Below are positions 51,708-61,040 of a DNA stretch of 64,000 bases, in pieces (within the stretch, counting starts at the first letter, position 1; the number at the start of each line of letters is the position of its first letter). The notes below the pieces were generated by a model. It made no database searches. It was given only the letters and a program-made list of their open reading frames with translations, and was not told the origin of the DNA. Source of the stretch: Achromobacter aegrifaciens (GTDB lineage: Bacteria; Pseudomonadota; Gammaproteobacteria; Burkholderiales; Burkholderiaceae_B); assembly GCF_902859735.1 (NCBI RefSeq), contig NZ_CADIJY010000018.1, positions 30,965 through 94,964 of the forward strand. The letters are read 5' to 3'. Made by a program: the position numbers and the translations under genes.

Positions 51708-53048
51708 ATGATGATGACGACCAAGCCTGCGGCTGCGCGCTCGCGCCGCGATTACGTGACGGCCGGACTGGCCAGCATGATGGGCACCACCATCGAGTGG
51801 TACGACTTTTTCCTTTACGGCACCGCTGCCGCGCTGATTTTCAACAAGATCTTCTTTCCTTCCTTCGATCCGCTGACGGGCACGCTGGCGGCGTTCGCCA
51901 CTTATTCCGTGGGCTTTTTCGCGCGGCCGCTGGGCGGCGTGATCTTCGGCCACTACGGCGACAAGATCGGCCGTAAATCCATGCTGCTGATCACCCTGTT
52001 GCTGATGGGCGTGCCCACCATCCTGATCGGACTGATCCCTTCCTATGAACAGATCGGCTACTGGGCCGCGGTGCTGCTGGTGCTGATGCGCTTCCTGCAA
52101 GGCATCGCGGTCGGCGGCGAATGGGGCGGGGCAGTGCTGATGGCGGTGGAGCATGCGCCGGATGGCAAGAAGGGCTTTTTCGGCAGCCTGCCGCAAGCCG
52201 GCGTGGCGCCGGGCCTGATCCTGTCGTCGCTGGCGATGGGGGCGGTCGCGACCTTGCCCGAGGCCGACATGCTGGCCTGGGGCTGGCGCCTGCCTTTCCT
52301 GGCCAGCGTGGTTCTGCTGCTGGTGGGCTGGTTCATCCGGGTCAAGGTGGCCGAGTCGCCAGACTTCGAGCAGATGAAGGAGAAGGGCGCCAAGGTCGAA
52401 GTGCCGGTGGCGGAAGTCCTGAAGCACCATCGCCGCGCGCTGCTGGTGGTGGTGGGCGCAAGGCTGGCGGAAGTGACCTGGTTCTATACCGTGGTGACGT
52501 TCTCGCTGGCCTACGCCACGGGCACGCTGGGCATTGCGCGTTCCGTGATGCTGGACGCCACGATCTGGGGCGCGGCCGTGGCGCTGTTCACCATGCCGCT
52601 GTTCGGCATGCTGGGCGACAAGATCGGGCACAAGTGGGTGTTCATGGCCGGCACCCTGGGCATCCTGGCGTGCGCGCCGGTGTTCTTCCATCTGCTGGGC
52701 ACGCGGGACACGGGCTGGATCATCCTGGCGGTTTGCCTGGCAGTCGGCCTGGTCTACGCTTGCTTGTACGGGCCGGAAGGCACCTTGTTTTCCAGCCAGT
52801 TCCCGGCCGAGGTGCGCTACACGGGCATATCGCTGGCGGTACAGGTGTCCGGCGCCATCGGCGGCGGCCTGGCGCCCATCGTGGCGACCTGGCTGCTGGC
52901 CAAGGGCGGGGGCGATCCCCAGTACGTGGTGTGGTACCTGAGCATCCTGGGTGTGATCGCCCTGTTCAGCGCCTGGCTGATGCGCAGCGAGGCGCCTGCG
53001 GTTGCGGCCTTGCGGGTGCCGGCCCGCGCCAAGCTGAGGACGCCATGA
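51708..53048 (+). CDS. MHS-family metabolite:H+ symporter
   Basis: 446-residue MFS of the metabolite:proton symporter group (ShiA/ProP/KgtP type). GTTIEWYDFFLYGTAAALIF and GHYGDKIGRKSMLLITLLLM are signature sequences. Three ATG codons in a row start the gene after GGGGAG. It overlaps the next gene by 4 bases. Substrate likely a small carboxylate. Confidence 0.88.
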   Translation: MMMTTKPAAARSRRDYVTAGLASMMGTTIEWYDFFLYGTAAALIFNKIFFPSFDPLTGTLAAFATYSVGFFARPLGGVIFGHYGDKIGRKSMLLITLLLMGVPTILIGLIPSYEQIGYWAAVLLVLMRFLQGIAVGGEWGGAVLMAVEHAPDGKKGFFGSLPQAGVAPGLILSSLAMGAVATLPEADMLAWGWRLPFLASVVLLLVGWFIRVKVAESPDFEQMKEKGAKVEVPVAEVLKHHRRALLVVVGARLAEVTWFYTVVTFSLAYATGTLGIARSVMLDATIWGAAVALFTMPLFGMLGDKIGHKWVFMAGTLGILACAPVFFHLLGTRDTGWIILAVCLAVGLVYACLYGPEGTLFSSQFPAEVRYTGISLAVQVSGAIGGGLAPIVATWLLAKGGGDPQYVVWYLSILGVIALFSAWLMRSEAPAVAALRVPARAKLRTP

Positions 53049-53653
53049 TTGTGGACGCCATGAAGACCATCGACTATTACTTCTGGATGAACTCCGACTG
53101 GGCCTACCTCGGCGCCGACAGGCTGGAGGCGCTGGCGGCGCGCCAGCAGGCGGTGATCCGCTACCTGCCGGTGGACCTGCCCGAGGTCTACGCCCGCACC
53201 GGCGGCATCCTGCTGGGCCTGCGCGCACCTGAGCGCCAGGCTTACCGCGTGACGGAGCTGGCGCGCTGGTGCCGCAAGCTGGACATCCGCGTCAATCCGC
53301 AACCGGCCTATATGTGCCCGGATGCCAGCCTGGCTTCGCGCATCGTCATCGCGGCGGACCATGCCGGCCTGCCGGTGGCGGCGCTGTACAAGGCGATCCT
53401 GAAAGCGGAGTGGTGCGACGAGCAGGACATCTCCGACGAGGCCACCCTGCGCGCCATCCTGGCACAGCAGGGGCTGGATGCTCCGGCGCTGCTGGCCGCG
53501 GCGGCCGAGCCCGGCATCGAGGCCGTCTACCGCCGCAACACCAACGACGCGGTCGCGGCTGGGGTGTTCGGATCGCCGTCGTATGTGTACCGGGGCGAAG
53601 TGTTCTGGGGGCAGGACCGGCTGGAGATGCTGGAGGAGGCGGTGGCGGCGTAG
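53045..53653 (+). CDS. DsbA-fold (2-hydroxychromene-2-carboxylate isomerase-like) protein
   Basis: 202-residue GST-kappa/HCCA-isomerase family protein: DYYFWMNSDWAYLGADRLEA at the N-terminus, FGSPSYVYRGEVFWGQDRLE at the C-terminus. GAGGA precedes ATG 53045, which overlaps the transporter stop. Such isomerases act with glutathione in aromatic or cyclic compound degradation. Together with the aldolase it suggests an uncharacterised catabolic branch. Confidence 0.82.
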   Translation: MIVDAMKTIDYYFWMNSDWAYLGADRLEALAARQQAVIRYLPVDLPEVYARTGGILLGLRAPERQAYRVTELARWCRKLDIRVNPQPAYMCPDASLASRIVIAADHAGLPVAALYKAILKAEWCDEQDISDEATLRAILAQQGLDAPALLAAAAEPGIEAVYRRNTNDAVAAGVFGSPSYVYRGEVFWGQDRLEMLEEAVAA

Positions 53654-53664
53654 GCTGGGAGGCG

Positions 53665-55401
53665 TCAGCGCGCCGTAGAGGCCGCTGCCGGCTGCTGCTG
53701 CCTGGCGTGAGCCAGGAAATTGGCCGCAACGACGATGTCTTCGTCGTTGCGGCGGTCTTCCTTCATGTAGGGGACGCGCTCGCGGAAGTCATGCCGCAAC
53801 GCGCCAGTGCCTGTCCCGACGGCGAAATCGGGATGCTTGGCGACGCGCAAGTCCACCGCCTGGGCGGCGTGCATCAGTTCCACCGCGAGCAGGGTGGTCA
53901 GCCGGTCGATCTGAGCGGCCACTCTGCGGCCCGTGGCGGGGGCATTGGTCCCCACGTCTTCGATATTGCCGGCCTGGGGCTGCACATCGGTGGCGATCGG
54001 CAGCGCCAGTACCCGTATCTCGGCGGCAAGCGACGAGACGGTTTTCTGGATCGGGCCATATCCGATCGAGCCATTGCCCGGGCTGAGAAACCGCGGCAGC
54101 CCGGTGAACGCCGTATCGGTCAACCGAAGCGTGCGCTGCGCCGACAACTGGGCCATCTGTGACAAGGCCACGCCCATGCTCTGCAAGGGCAGCGCCCAGG
54201 CACTGGGATCGAATCCGGCGTTGGGAATCACGGCGCCCTGGACTGGACCCTGCGTGACGTAGAACTGCAATTCATAAGGCTGGGCATCGCTTGCGGGCCG
54301 GGCATCCAGCGCCACGGTAGGGTTGTCGTCGGAACTATTGATCTGCAGCAGCAGTTGTCGCTGCAGCAGCTCCAGCATGTCCCGGGCGGCCCCATGGGCC
54401 TGGCTCACCGTGCGAAAGCTCAACGGATCCTGCAGCGCGCGTTTCGGGTCCTGCCGCCACAGCGAGCTGCCACGCAACAGCGTGAGGATATGTTGGGCCG
54501 TGCTTACCTGCCCGTCATACGGGCGTTGGGCCTGGGACGCGGACAACAGCGGAGCGAGGTTGCCGTCCAGCCCTTCAAGCGACAGCGCGGCGACCGCATC
54601 GGCCTGGGAAAGCAGCCTGGCGGCGTCCAACGCCGCCAGCGACGCGACGGCGGCGCCATAGGCATTGGAACTGACGATGGCCAGCGCGTCTTTGCCGAAG
54701 GGTTGTATCGGCGTCAGCCCCGCCTGACGCAATGCCTGCGACGCGGGCAGGCGCTGACCGCCGTAGTAGGCCTGGCCTTCGCCCATCATCGCCAGTCCGA
54801 TCTGCGGAAGAATCGTAATGTCGGCCTGCCCGACCGAGCCCTCGCCGAACATGACGGGGGTCACCCCGCGATTGAGAAACTCGGCGTACTGGCGCAGCAC
54901 GGCAGGCTGCAATCCGGCGCCGCCGAACAGGGCCGTGTTCAGCCGGATGAGCATCGCGGCCCGCGTGACTTCCTGGGGCGCCTCGCTGCCGTAGGCGGCG
55001 CTGTGCGAGCGCAGCAGGTTGCGGTTGAACTGCTCCGACAGCTTGCGGACCTCGGGCGAAATCGCGCCGCCCTGGAATATGGTCTGGTCCTTGTTCAGAC
55101 CCACGCCCCGGTTCAATCCGTACACCGGGCGGTCCAACCGGGCATACGCCAGCAGCAGCTCATAGGAGCGTTCCGCCCGCTGCATTGCGTCGTCGGCCAC
55201 CGTCACGCGGCAGCCTTGCCTGGCCACGGATTCGATCTGCGCCAGGGTCAGCGAGCGGCCGTCCAGCTCGACTGGCGCGCAGGCGGCTGCGGTGGCGGCC
55301 AATGGCCAGAGCAAGGCGCCGAGCAGGGCGGCGCCCAGTGAACGGCGGATGAGTGCGCCATGGAGGCGGGTAGGGGAGAACGGTGAGTTCAGCGTGGGCA
55401 T
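53665..55401 (-). CDS. Exported ammonia-lyase homologue lacking the MIO triad; candidate ergothionase
   Basis: 578-residue member of the histidine/phenylalanine ammonia-lyase fold. ATG 55401 has AGGAG upstream and opens with a signal peptide (LGAALLGALLWPLAATAAA, residues 22-40). YGLNRGVG (Tyr94), the core GEGSVG (residues 186-191) and SSDDNPTV are present. Where active lyases have Ala-Ser-Gly after GSVG, this protein reads Gln-Ala-Asp (192-194), so the MIO cofactor cannot form. As I recall, ergothionase is an MIO-free member of this fold that eliminates trimethylamine. The neighbours (urocanase, thiohydantoin desulfurase, hydantoinase homologues) fit that reaction. It is last in its operon. 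Confidence 0.75.
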   Translation of the reverse strand: MPTLNSPFSPTRLHGALIRRSLGAALLGALLWPLAATAAACAPVELDGRSLTLAQIESVARQGCRVTVADDAMQRAERSYELLLAYARLDRPVYGLNRGVGLNKDQTIFQGGAISPEVRKLSEQFNRNLLRSHSAAYGSEAPQEVTRAAMLIRLNTALFGGAGLQPAVLRQYAEFLNRGVTPVMFGEGSVGQADITILPQIGLAMMGEGQAYYGGQRLPASQALRQAGLTPIQPFGKDALAIVSSNAYGAAVASLAALDAARLLSQADAVAALSLEGLDGNLAPLLSASQAQRPYDGQVSTAQHILTLLRGSSLWRQDPKRALQDPLSFRTVSQAHGAARDMLELLQRQLLLQINSSDDNPTVALDARPASDAQPYELQFYVTQGPVQGAVIPNAGFDPSAWALPLQSMGVALSQMAQLSAQRTLRLTDTAFTGLPRFLSPGNGSIGYGPIQKTVSSLAAEIRVLALPIATDVQPQAGNIEDVGTNAPATGRRVAAQIDRLTTLLAVELMHAAQAVDLRVAKHPDFAVGTGTGALRHDFRERVPYMKEDRRNDEDIVVAANFLAHARQQQPAAASTAR

Positions 55402-55508
55402 TGCGACTCCTGGCATGACGGAAGTTACGGATGCTGTGGATGCGGCGCGCCCCGCGGACCGACTGGCGGTCCGCGGAGGAAAGCGTGCAAATGGGGGTGG
55501 GTCGGGCG

Positions 55509-56588
55509 TTAGGGACCGAGGGGCAGGCGGAGCAGGTCCTGTCCCAGCACTACCGGTCCCTGGAAGGTCTGCCGTGCCTGGAGCCAATGCTCCGCCGGGG
55601 CGTCGCCCGGGACCAGGTGGGACAGCACCAGCGTCTTGACGCCAGCGCGGGTAGCAACTTCGCCGACCTGTTGCGGCGTGGTGTGGGCTTCCAGCAGTTG
55701 GCGGGCCAACGCTTGCTGGCGGGCATCCCAGGGCTTGGCGCCGACGATGTGGTCGACCCAGGCCGGATCGATCGCCTCGTGCACCAGGAAGTCCGCGCCG
55801 CGGGCCAGCTTGATCAGGTTTTCGCTGACCGCGGTATCGCCGGAGAACACCACGGAACCCGCCTTGGTGTCGAAACGGTAGGCGAAATTGGGATACACCA
55901 GCCCGTGCGGAACCAGGATGGCGCTGACCTTGACGCGCTCGTCCTGCCAGACTGGGAACGGGTCCATCGGCGGGGCCGGGTCGGTGTTGGGGTCCTTGAC
56001 CACGCCGTCCGGAACCTCGATGTCGTGCGCCTGGAAGAACTGCCGGATGTCCGGCACGCCTTCGCTGCGCACCCGGATGTTCAGATCGGCCGACATGCCG
56101 GCAATGACCGATTCGACCAGGTCGCGAGTCCCCGCGGAAGGATTCTCCGAGTGGATCACGGGGGCGTCCTTCATGCCAGGCGCGAGCGGCGGCAGCGCGC
56201 CGCGCCGGCCAGGCCCGTAAATCTGCATCGATGCCTTGGCGCGGCGGCGGGCGCTGGGGTCATACATGAGCAGGTTGGCCAGATCGATGATGTGGTCGGT
56301 ATGCAGATGCGTCAGGAAGACGGCCTGCTCCGAGCCGGGCTTGACGCCCGCGCGGCGCAACTGGCGATAGGCGCCCGAGCCCAGGTCGACGACGTAGGCC
56401 TTGCCATCCACCAGTACGGCCGAGGATATTCCGTGCGGCGAGTCATCCCCGTACCAGGTCGGGCCGCCGGCGACCCCCAGGAGCACCAGCTCGGCCGAGC
56501 CGGGCGGTTCAGCCGCGAACGGCGCCGAACAAAAGCCGGCCAGGGTCAGGGCGGCGGCTGCGATCCATGTCTTGCGCGCGTCAAACAT
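55509..56588 (-). CDS. Exported metallo-beta-lactamase-fold hydrolase
   Basis: 359-residue protein with a signal peptide (IAAAALTLAGFCSAPFAA) and the metal motif THLHTDH (residues 93-99), then VFSGDTAVSEN and VLSHLVPGD. It resembles the RNase Z/arylsulfatase-like exported branch. It starts inside the last codons of the transporter gene (8-bp overlap), so it is fully part of the operon. A periplasmic hydrolase does not have an obvious step in ergothioneine breakdown; it may free the substrate from a conjugate. Confidence 0.82.
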   Translation of the reverse strand: MFDARKTWIAAAALTLAGFCSAPFAAEPPGSAELVLLGVAGGPTWYGDDSPHGISSAVLVDGKAYVVDLGSGAYRQLRRAGVKPGSEQAVFLTHLHTDHIIDLANLLMYDPSARRRAKASMQIYGPGRRGALPPLAPGMKDAPVIHSENPSAGTRDLVESVIAGMSADLNIRVRSEGVPDIRQFFQAHDIEVPDGVVKDPNTDPAPPMDPFPVWQDERVKVSAILVPHGLVYPNFAYRFDTKAGSVVFSGDTAVSENLIKLARGADFLVHEAIDPAWVDHIVGAKPWDARQQALARQLLEAHTTPQQVGEVATRAGVKTLVLSHLVPGDAPAEHWLQARQTFQGPVVLGQDLLRLPLGP

Positions 56589-57921
56589 GGCGGCCCTGCG
56601 GAAGAAGGGTCAGCGCCACCAGTGCGACCACGCAGGCGCCCATCACGTAGAGCGCGGGCGCAAACGCCACGCCCGTGGTGTAGGTGATCCAGGTAAGAAT
56701 GGCGGGCGCGAATCCGCCCAGCACCGTGACCGCCGTGTTGTACGACAGGGACATGCCCGAAGACCGGACTGCCGTGGGAAACACTTCCGACAAGGCCGCG
56801 GGGGCCACGCCCACGTACATCGCCACCATCAGGCAGAACAGCGATTGCACCACGATGAGTGCGCCCAGGGTGTGTGTCGCCTTCAGCCACATCATCAGCG
56901 GGTAGACGGCGATCAGCAGGATCAGCGCCGCTGCGCGCAGAACGGTGCGGCGCCCGTAGCGGTCCGACAGCGTGCCGGAAAATACGCAACCGCCGATCAG
57001 AAACAGATTGCCCACGAGCGCCGCCGTGAAGGCCTGTGAACTGGAGAAGCCCAGCGATTTCTGCACATAAATGGGCATGAAGATGATCAGCGCGTAGGGG
57101 CCGACCGCCCACAGCACCGACATGCACAGGCCGGTCAGAAGCTCCTTGGGGTAGTTGCGCAGGACCGCCAGCAGCGGCGCCTTGACGTGGTCGCCCTGGC
57201 GCTCCTGGCGCGCCTGTTCCTCGCGGAAATGCGGCGTTTCGTCCAGCGCCCGGCGCATCCACAGACCCACCGGCGCGATCGCCAGCCCGATGATGAACGG
57301 CACGCGCCAGCCCCATTCGCCCACCTGTTGTTCGGTCAGCAGCGTGGTGACCAAGGTCGCCACCAGCGCGCCCAGCAGGTTGGAGATGCCCATGCTGGCC
57401 TGCAGCCACGAGGCATACTGGCCGCGTTTGCCCTCTGGCGCATGTTCGACCAGGAAGGCGGTGGCGCCGCCGACCTCGCCGCCGGCAGAGAAACCTTGCA
57501 GCACGCGGCCGCAGACGATCAGCAGCGGGGCTCCCACGCCGATCGCGGCATACGGCGGAGCTGCCGCGATCAGCAGCGTGCCCACGGCCATCAGCATGAT
57601 GGTCAGGGTCAATGCCGCCTTGCGGCCGGCGCGGTCGCCATAGGAACCCAGCACCAACGCGCCCAGGGGACGCACCACGAAGCCCAGGCCGAAGGCCAGG
57701 AACGAGGCCATCAGTTGCACGGTGGGATCGGAGTTGTGGAAAAAGTTCTGTCCGATGTAGACAGCGAAGAGGGCATAGACGGTGAAGTCATACCATTCGA
57801 GGGCATTGCCGGCCGACGCGGCAATCACTGCCTTGCGGCCGCTGCGCTCCTGCGCCGTGGCCTGATGCGCCGGACGGCCGGGTGGAGCTCCGGCTCCCGG
57901 ATTGATCGTGATGTCTTTCAT
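56581..57921 (-). CDS. MHS-family MFS transporter of the ergothioneine-type locus
   Basis: 446-residue metabolite:proton symporter (NALEWYDFTVYALFAVYIGQ, LGSYGDRAGRKAALTLTIML). Start ATG 57921, 120 bases after the urocanase-like gene. Located between cytoplasmic and exported enzymes, it would import the substrate or the product of the periplasmic lyase. Confidence 0.87.
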   Translation of the reverse strand: MKDITINPGAGAPPGRPAHQATAQERSGRKAVIAASAGNALEWYDFTVYALFAVYIGQNFFHNSDPTVQLMASFLAFGLGFVVRPLGALVLGSYGDRAGRKAALTLTIMLMAVGTLLIAAAPPYAAIGVGAPLLIVCGRVLQGFSAGGEVGGATAFLVEHAPEGKRGQYASWLQASMGISNLLGALVATLVTTLLTEQQVGEWGWRVPFIIGLAIAPVGLWMRRALDETPHFREEQARQERQGDHVKAPLLAVLRNYPKELLTGLCMSVLWAVGPYALIIFMPIYVQKSLGFSSSQAFTAALVGNLFLIGGCVFSGTLSDRYGRRTVLRAAALILLIAVYPLMMWLKATHTLGALIVVQSLFCLMVAMYVGVAPAALSEVFPTAVRSSGMSLSYNTAVTVLGGFAPAILTWITYTTGVAFAPALYVMGACVVALVALTLLPQGRHV

Positions 57922-58041
57922 TGCTTTCCCCTGGAATCATGCGTGCTTGGAGCACGCTCTGAATAAACTGAAAATGAACCGCCGCCCCTTGGCCCTGCGG
58001 CGGCACGCGCACGCCTTCAAGCATCGTGCCGCCCACGGTCG

Positions 58042-59718
58042 CTAGTCGCTCTGTCCAGGGCTGTTGTGGCTGTATCGGATGGTGTCGATTCGTGCGATGT
58101 TCTTCTTGCGCACTTCGTCCAGCGCGTCTTCGTAGCCCGCATCCGCATAGCGCAGTACGCCGCTGGCCGTGTCGTTGGTCATCGACAGGCGCAGGCGCTG
58201 GTCGGCGGCCTCGGTGCCGTCCGCCACCACGGTTACGCCGGCGCTGGTCATGTAGCCGCTGTATCCGCCGCCGCCCGAATGGATCGCCACCAGGTCGGCG
58301 CTGGACGAGCAATTGATCATGGCATTGAGCAACGGCCAGTCGGCGATGGCGTCGGAGCCGTCGCGCATGTTTTCCGTCATGATGTTCGGATGGGCCATGG
58401 CGCCGGCGTCCAGGTGGTCGCGTGTGAAGGCCACGGGCCCGCTCAGCACGCCTTCGCGCACCATCCGGTTCACTTCCAGCGCCAGCTCGGTACGCTCGCC
58501 GTGGCCGAGCCAGGCGATGCGCGCGGGCAGGCCCTCGAACGGCACTTCCTTGCGCGCCAGCCGGATCCAGTTGGACACGATGAAGTTGTCCGGGAAACGT
58601 TGCAGCAGGAAGTCGTCGATCTTGCGGATGTCGTCCGCGTCGTTGGACAGCGCGATCCAGCGGAACGGACCGATGGCGCGCGCGAACAGGGGCCGCAGGA
58701 ACGCCTCGGTGAAAACCGGGATTTCGAACGCGCGCTCGACGCCGCCCTGTTTCGCATGGGTGCGGATCAGGTTGCCGTTGTCGAAGACGATCGAACCGCG
58801 GTCCTTGAATCCCAGCATCGCGGTGACGTGGCGGACGATGGAGGCGCGGCTGGCGTCCATCAGCCCAGGCACGTCGCTGCGGCGCATGTCGGCCACCTGT
58901 TCGAGCGTATGCCCGGCGGGAATGTAGCCGTAGACCAGGTCGTGCGCCGAGGTCTGGTCGGTGACGATATCGGGCACGATGCCGCGGGCCAGGATTTCGG
59001 GGTAGACGTCCGCGGCATTGCCCAACAGGCCGACCGAAACGGGTTCGCGGCGGGCCTGTGCCGCCTGGATCAACTCCAGGGCTTCGTCCAGGGTGTCGGC
59101 GCGCCGTTCAAGAAAGCCTGCCTTGATGCGTTTTTCGATGCGCTCGGGGTTGATCTCCACCGTGAGGATGGCGGCATTCGCCATGCGGCCGGCCAGCGGC
59201 TGCGCGCCGCCCATGCCGCCCATGCCCGCCGTCAGGATGAAGCGTCCCCGCAGATCGTTGTCGAAGTGGCGTTCAGCGATGCGCGAGAAGATCTCATAGG
59301 TGCCCTGGATCACGCCTTGCGAGCCGATGTACTGCCAGTCGCCCGCCGTCAGTCCGCCCCAGCAGATCAGGTTGTCGCGTTCCATCTGGTAGAAGTTCTC
59401 GGCATGCGCCCACTGGCCGACCATGTTGCAGTTAGCCATGATCACGATTGGCGCTTGCGGATGCGTGCGCAGCACGCCTATGGGTTTGCCCGACTGGACG
59501 ATGAGGGTCTGGTCCTCCTCCAGTTCCATCAGGGCCTGCACCATGGCGTCATGCGCGGGCCAGTCGCGCGCGGCCCGGCCCAGCGCGGCGTAGACCACCA
59601 GGTTGGCCGGGTCTTCGCCCACCGCCAGCACGTTTTCCAGCAGGCGCAGCAGCGCTTCCTGGCGCCAGCCTTTGCAGCGCAGGGTGTTGCCGCCGGGGAT
59701 GTTGAATTCTCGTTTCAC
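58042..59718 (-). CDS. Urocanate hydratase homologue; candidate thiourocanate hydratase
   Basis: 558-residue NAD-dependent hydratase of the HutU family. TAGMGGMGGAQPL is the NAD-binding signature and SGGGGYSGYMTSAGVTVVAD holds the C-terminal core. GTG 59718 is the start, with GAGG upstream, 10 bases after the DUF917 stop. IMANCNMVGQWA departs from the usual HutU sequence in this region, as I recall it. No hutH, hutI or hutG accompanies it; instead a desulfurase and hydantoin-pathway genes do. I therefore favour thiourocanate over urocanate as substrate. Confidence 0.85.
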   Translation of the reverse strand: MKREFNIPGGNTLRCKGWRQEALLRLLENVLAVGEDPANLVVYAALGRAARDWPAHDAMVQALMELEEDQTLIVQSGKPIGVLRTHPQAPIVIMANCNMVGQWAHAENFYQMERDNLICWGGLTAGDWQYIGSQGVIQGTYEIFSRIAERHFDNDLRGRFILTAGMGGMGGAQPLAGRMANAAILTVEINPERIEKRIKAGFLERRADTLDEALELIQAAQARREPVSVGLLGNAADVYPEILARGIVPDIVTDQTSAHDLVYGYIPAGHTLEQVADMRRSDVPGLMDASRASIVRHVTAMLGFKDRGSIVFDNGNLIRTHAKQGGVERAFEIPVFTEAFLRPLFARAIGPFRWIALSNDADDIRKIDDFLLQRFPDNFIVSNWIRLARKEVPFEGLPARIAWLGHGERTELALEVNRMVREGVLSGPVAFTRDHLDAGAMAHPNIMTENMRDGSDAIADWPLLNAMINCSSSADLVAIHSGGGGYSGYMTSAGVTVVADGTEAADQRLRLSMTNDTASGVLRYADAGYEDALDEVRKKNIARIDTIRYSHNSPGQSD

Positions 59719-59728
59719 GCCGTTTACC

Positions 59729-60820
59729 TCAGGATGCCAATGCGTAGTCGGTGAAGTTCATGCCCAGCGCCTTTTCCACGATGGGATAGACGGAAGGATC
59801 CGTCACACTGGAAGACAGGGGGATGTGTTGCTTCTGCACGTGCAGCACGCTGACTTGCAGGCCCTCGCGTAGCTTGCCCGCGCTGACGGGGTTGCCGTCG
59901 CTGTCCAGCGTGGTGATCACATCCGGATAGCAGGCCACCCGTTCTCCCTGGCCGTCGGTCACCGCCATGTGTTCGTTCATCACATGGATGACGCGCTTGG
60001 AGGCGCCTTCGCCGATTTCGACGGTGCCGATGTCGAAGGCTTCGTCGGTGTAGCGCAGCGTATTGCGCACCACCTTGCCGGAAGCGATGATCTCGCCCTG
60101 CGTGGCTTTGCAGATCGCGTCGATGACCGCGCTGCCGCCGCGCGCTTGTGCGGCGATGATGGCCTCGCCCAGCGCCAGGGCCTTGCTGATGCCGCCCAGC
60201 GCTGCATGGCGGCGCACATAGGAAGCGCGTATGGGGTTGCGGCAGCTGGCGATGAAGCCGCCCGCCATGTCGGCCGCCTTGCGCAGCACCGGCGATACCT
60301 TGCCGGTGGCGCCATGGACGGTCAGCTCCATATAGGAATTGCTGGCGCGGTTGCCACCCACCGCGCACTGGATCATCGGTTCCGGGCTGCCCGCCAATCC
60401 CAGCGAACCCATGTCGCCGGTGGGGTGGGCGCGGATGTCGCCGACGGCGTCGACGACCTTGGTTCCCAGCACGGCCGAAGGCAGCCAGCCGTTCAGCGTG
60501 CTGGACATGCCGTTCTGGCCGATGATCAGCCCGTAGATCCGCTCTCCGAGCGCGTCCTGCAGCCGTTGCGCGGCCTTGACGTAGTCGATGCCCAGCATTT
60601 GCCAGTCGGTGAGCCCGCCCGGCGCGCCAATCGCGGCCGCCGTGGCGATCCAGGCGTCGTCCGGCACCTCATCCATGGTTACCAGTTCAGGGCGGCCTAT
60701 GGTGACGGCAAGCGAGCCCAGCTCACGCCCATGCTCGGCCCAGCCGCCTCCGCCGCAGGCGAATACCGACCCGCCCCGAACCGCAGCCTCGACATCTTGC
60801 ATCGTCAAAATTCTTCCCAT
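59729..60820 (-). CDS. DUF917 protein, S-methylthiohydantoin desulfurase family
   Basis: 363-residue DUF917 protein. VFACGGGGWAEHGRELG at the N-terminus and QNGMSSTLNGWLPSAVLGTK are family landmarks. Members are annotated as S-methyl thiohydantoin desulfurase, and a member desulfurates the thiohydantoin propionate made from thiourocanate in ergothioneine breakdown. It is first in the minus-strand operon, behind a promoter with a T-N11-A operator. It would convert thioxo-imidazolidine propionate to hydantoin-5-propionate. Confidence 0.8.
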   Translation of the reverse strand: MGRILTMQDVEAAVRGGSVFACGGGGWAEHGRELGSLAVTIGRPELVTMDEVPDDAWIATAAAIGAPGGLTDWQMLGIDYVKAAQRLQDALGERIYGLIIGQNGMSSTLNGWLPSAVLGTKVVDAVGDIRAHPTGDMGSLGLAGSPEPMIQCAVGGNRASNSYMELTVHGATGKVSPVLRKAADMAGGFIASCRNPIRASYVRRHAALGGISKALALGEAIIAAQARGGSAVIDAICKATQGEIIASGKVVRNTLRYTDEAFDIGTVEIGEGASKRVIHVMNEHMAVTDGQGERVACYPDVITTLDSDGNPVSAGKLREGLQVSVLHVQKQHIPLSSSVTDPSVYPIVEKALGMNFTDYALAS

Positions 60821-60935
60821 GACGCCTTTCCTCCCGGTTGCTCATTTCAATGATTCCCGCAACGGTTGCGGGATGGACGGGGGGATCATAGGAAGCAGCC
60901 TTGATAATGTCGTATTACCTTTTATGCTTTGTACA

Positions 60936-60948
60936 TAACATGGTGTTA
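60936..60948. promoter_or_regulatory. LysR-type operator upstream of the DUF917 operon
   Basis: TAACA-TGG-TGTTA, a perfect 5-3-5 dyad with the T-N11-A form of LysR sites, 116 bases before the DUF917 start. It differs from the site at 61937-61949 at only 2 of 13 bases. The rest of the 60821-61040 gap is AT-rich near 60900-60930 and should hold the promoter. Confidence 0.65.
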
Positions 60949-61040
60949 ATTACTGGACGCGCTCATAGCGGAGCGCTTGGGCAGCGGGAAAAGGGCCTGA
61001 GGGATATCCCCTAGGCGCGTGATCGAGGCGCCGGGCTGAT

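Noticed and set aside
58042-59718. Ordinary histidine utilisation (hut) operon
   Set aside because: No functional HutH (the lyase homologue lacks Ala-Ser-Gly and is exported) and no HutI or HutG/HutF; desulfurase and hydantoin genes are present instead.
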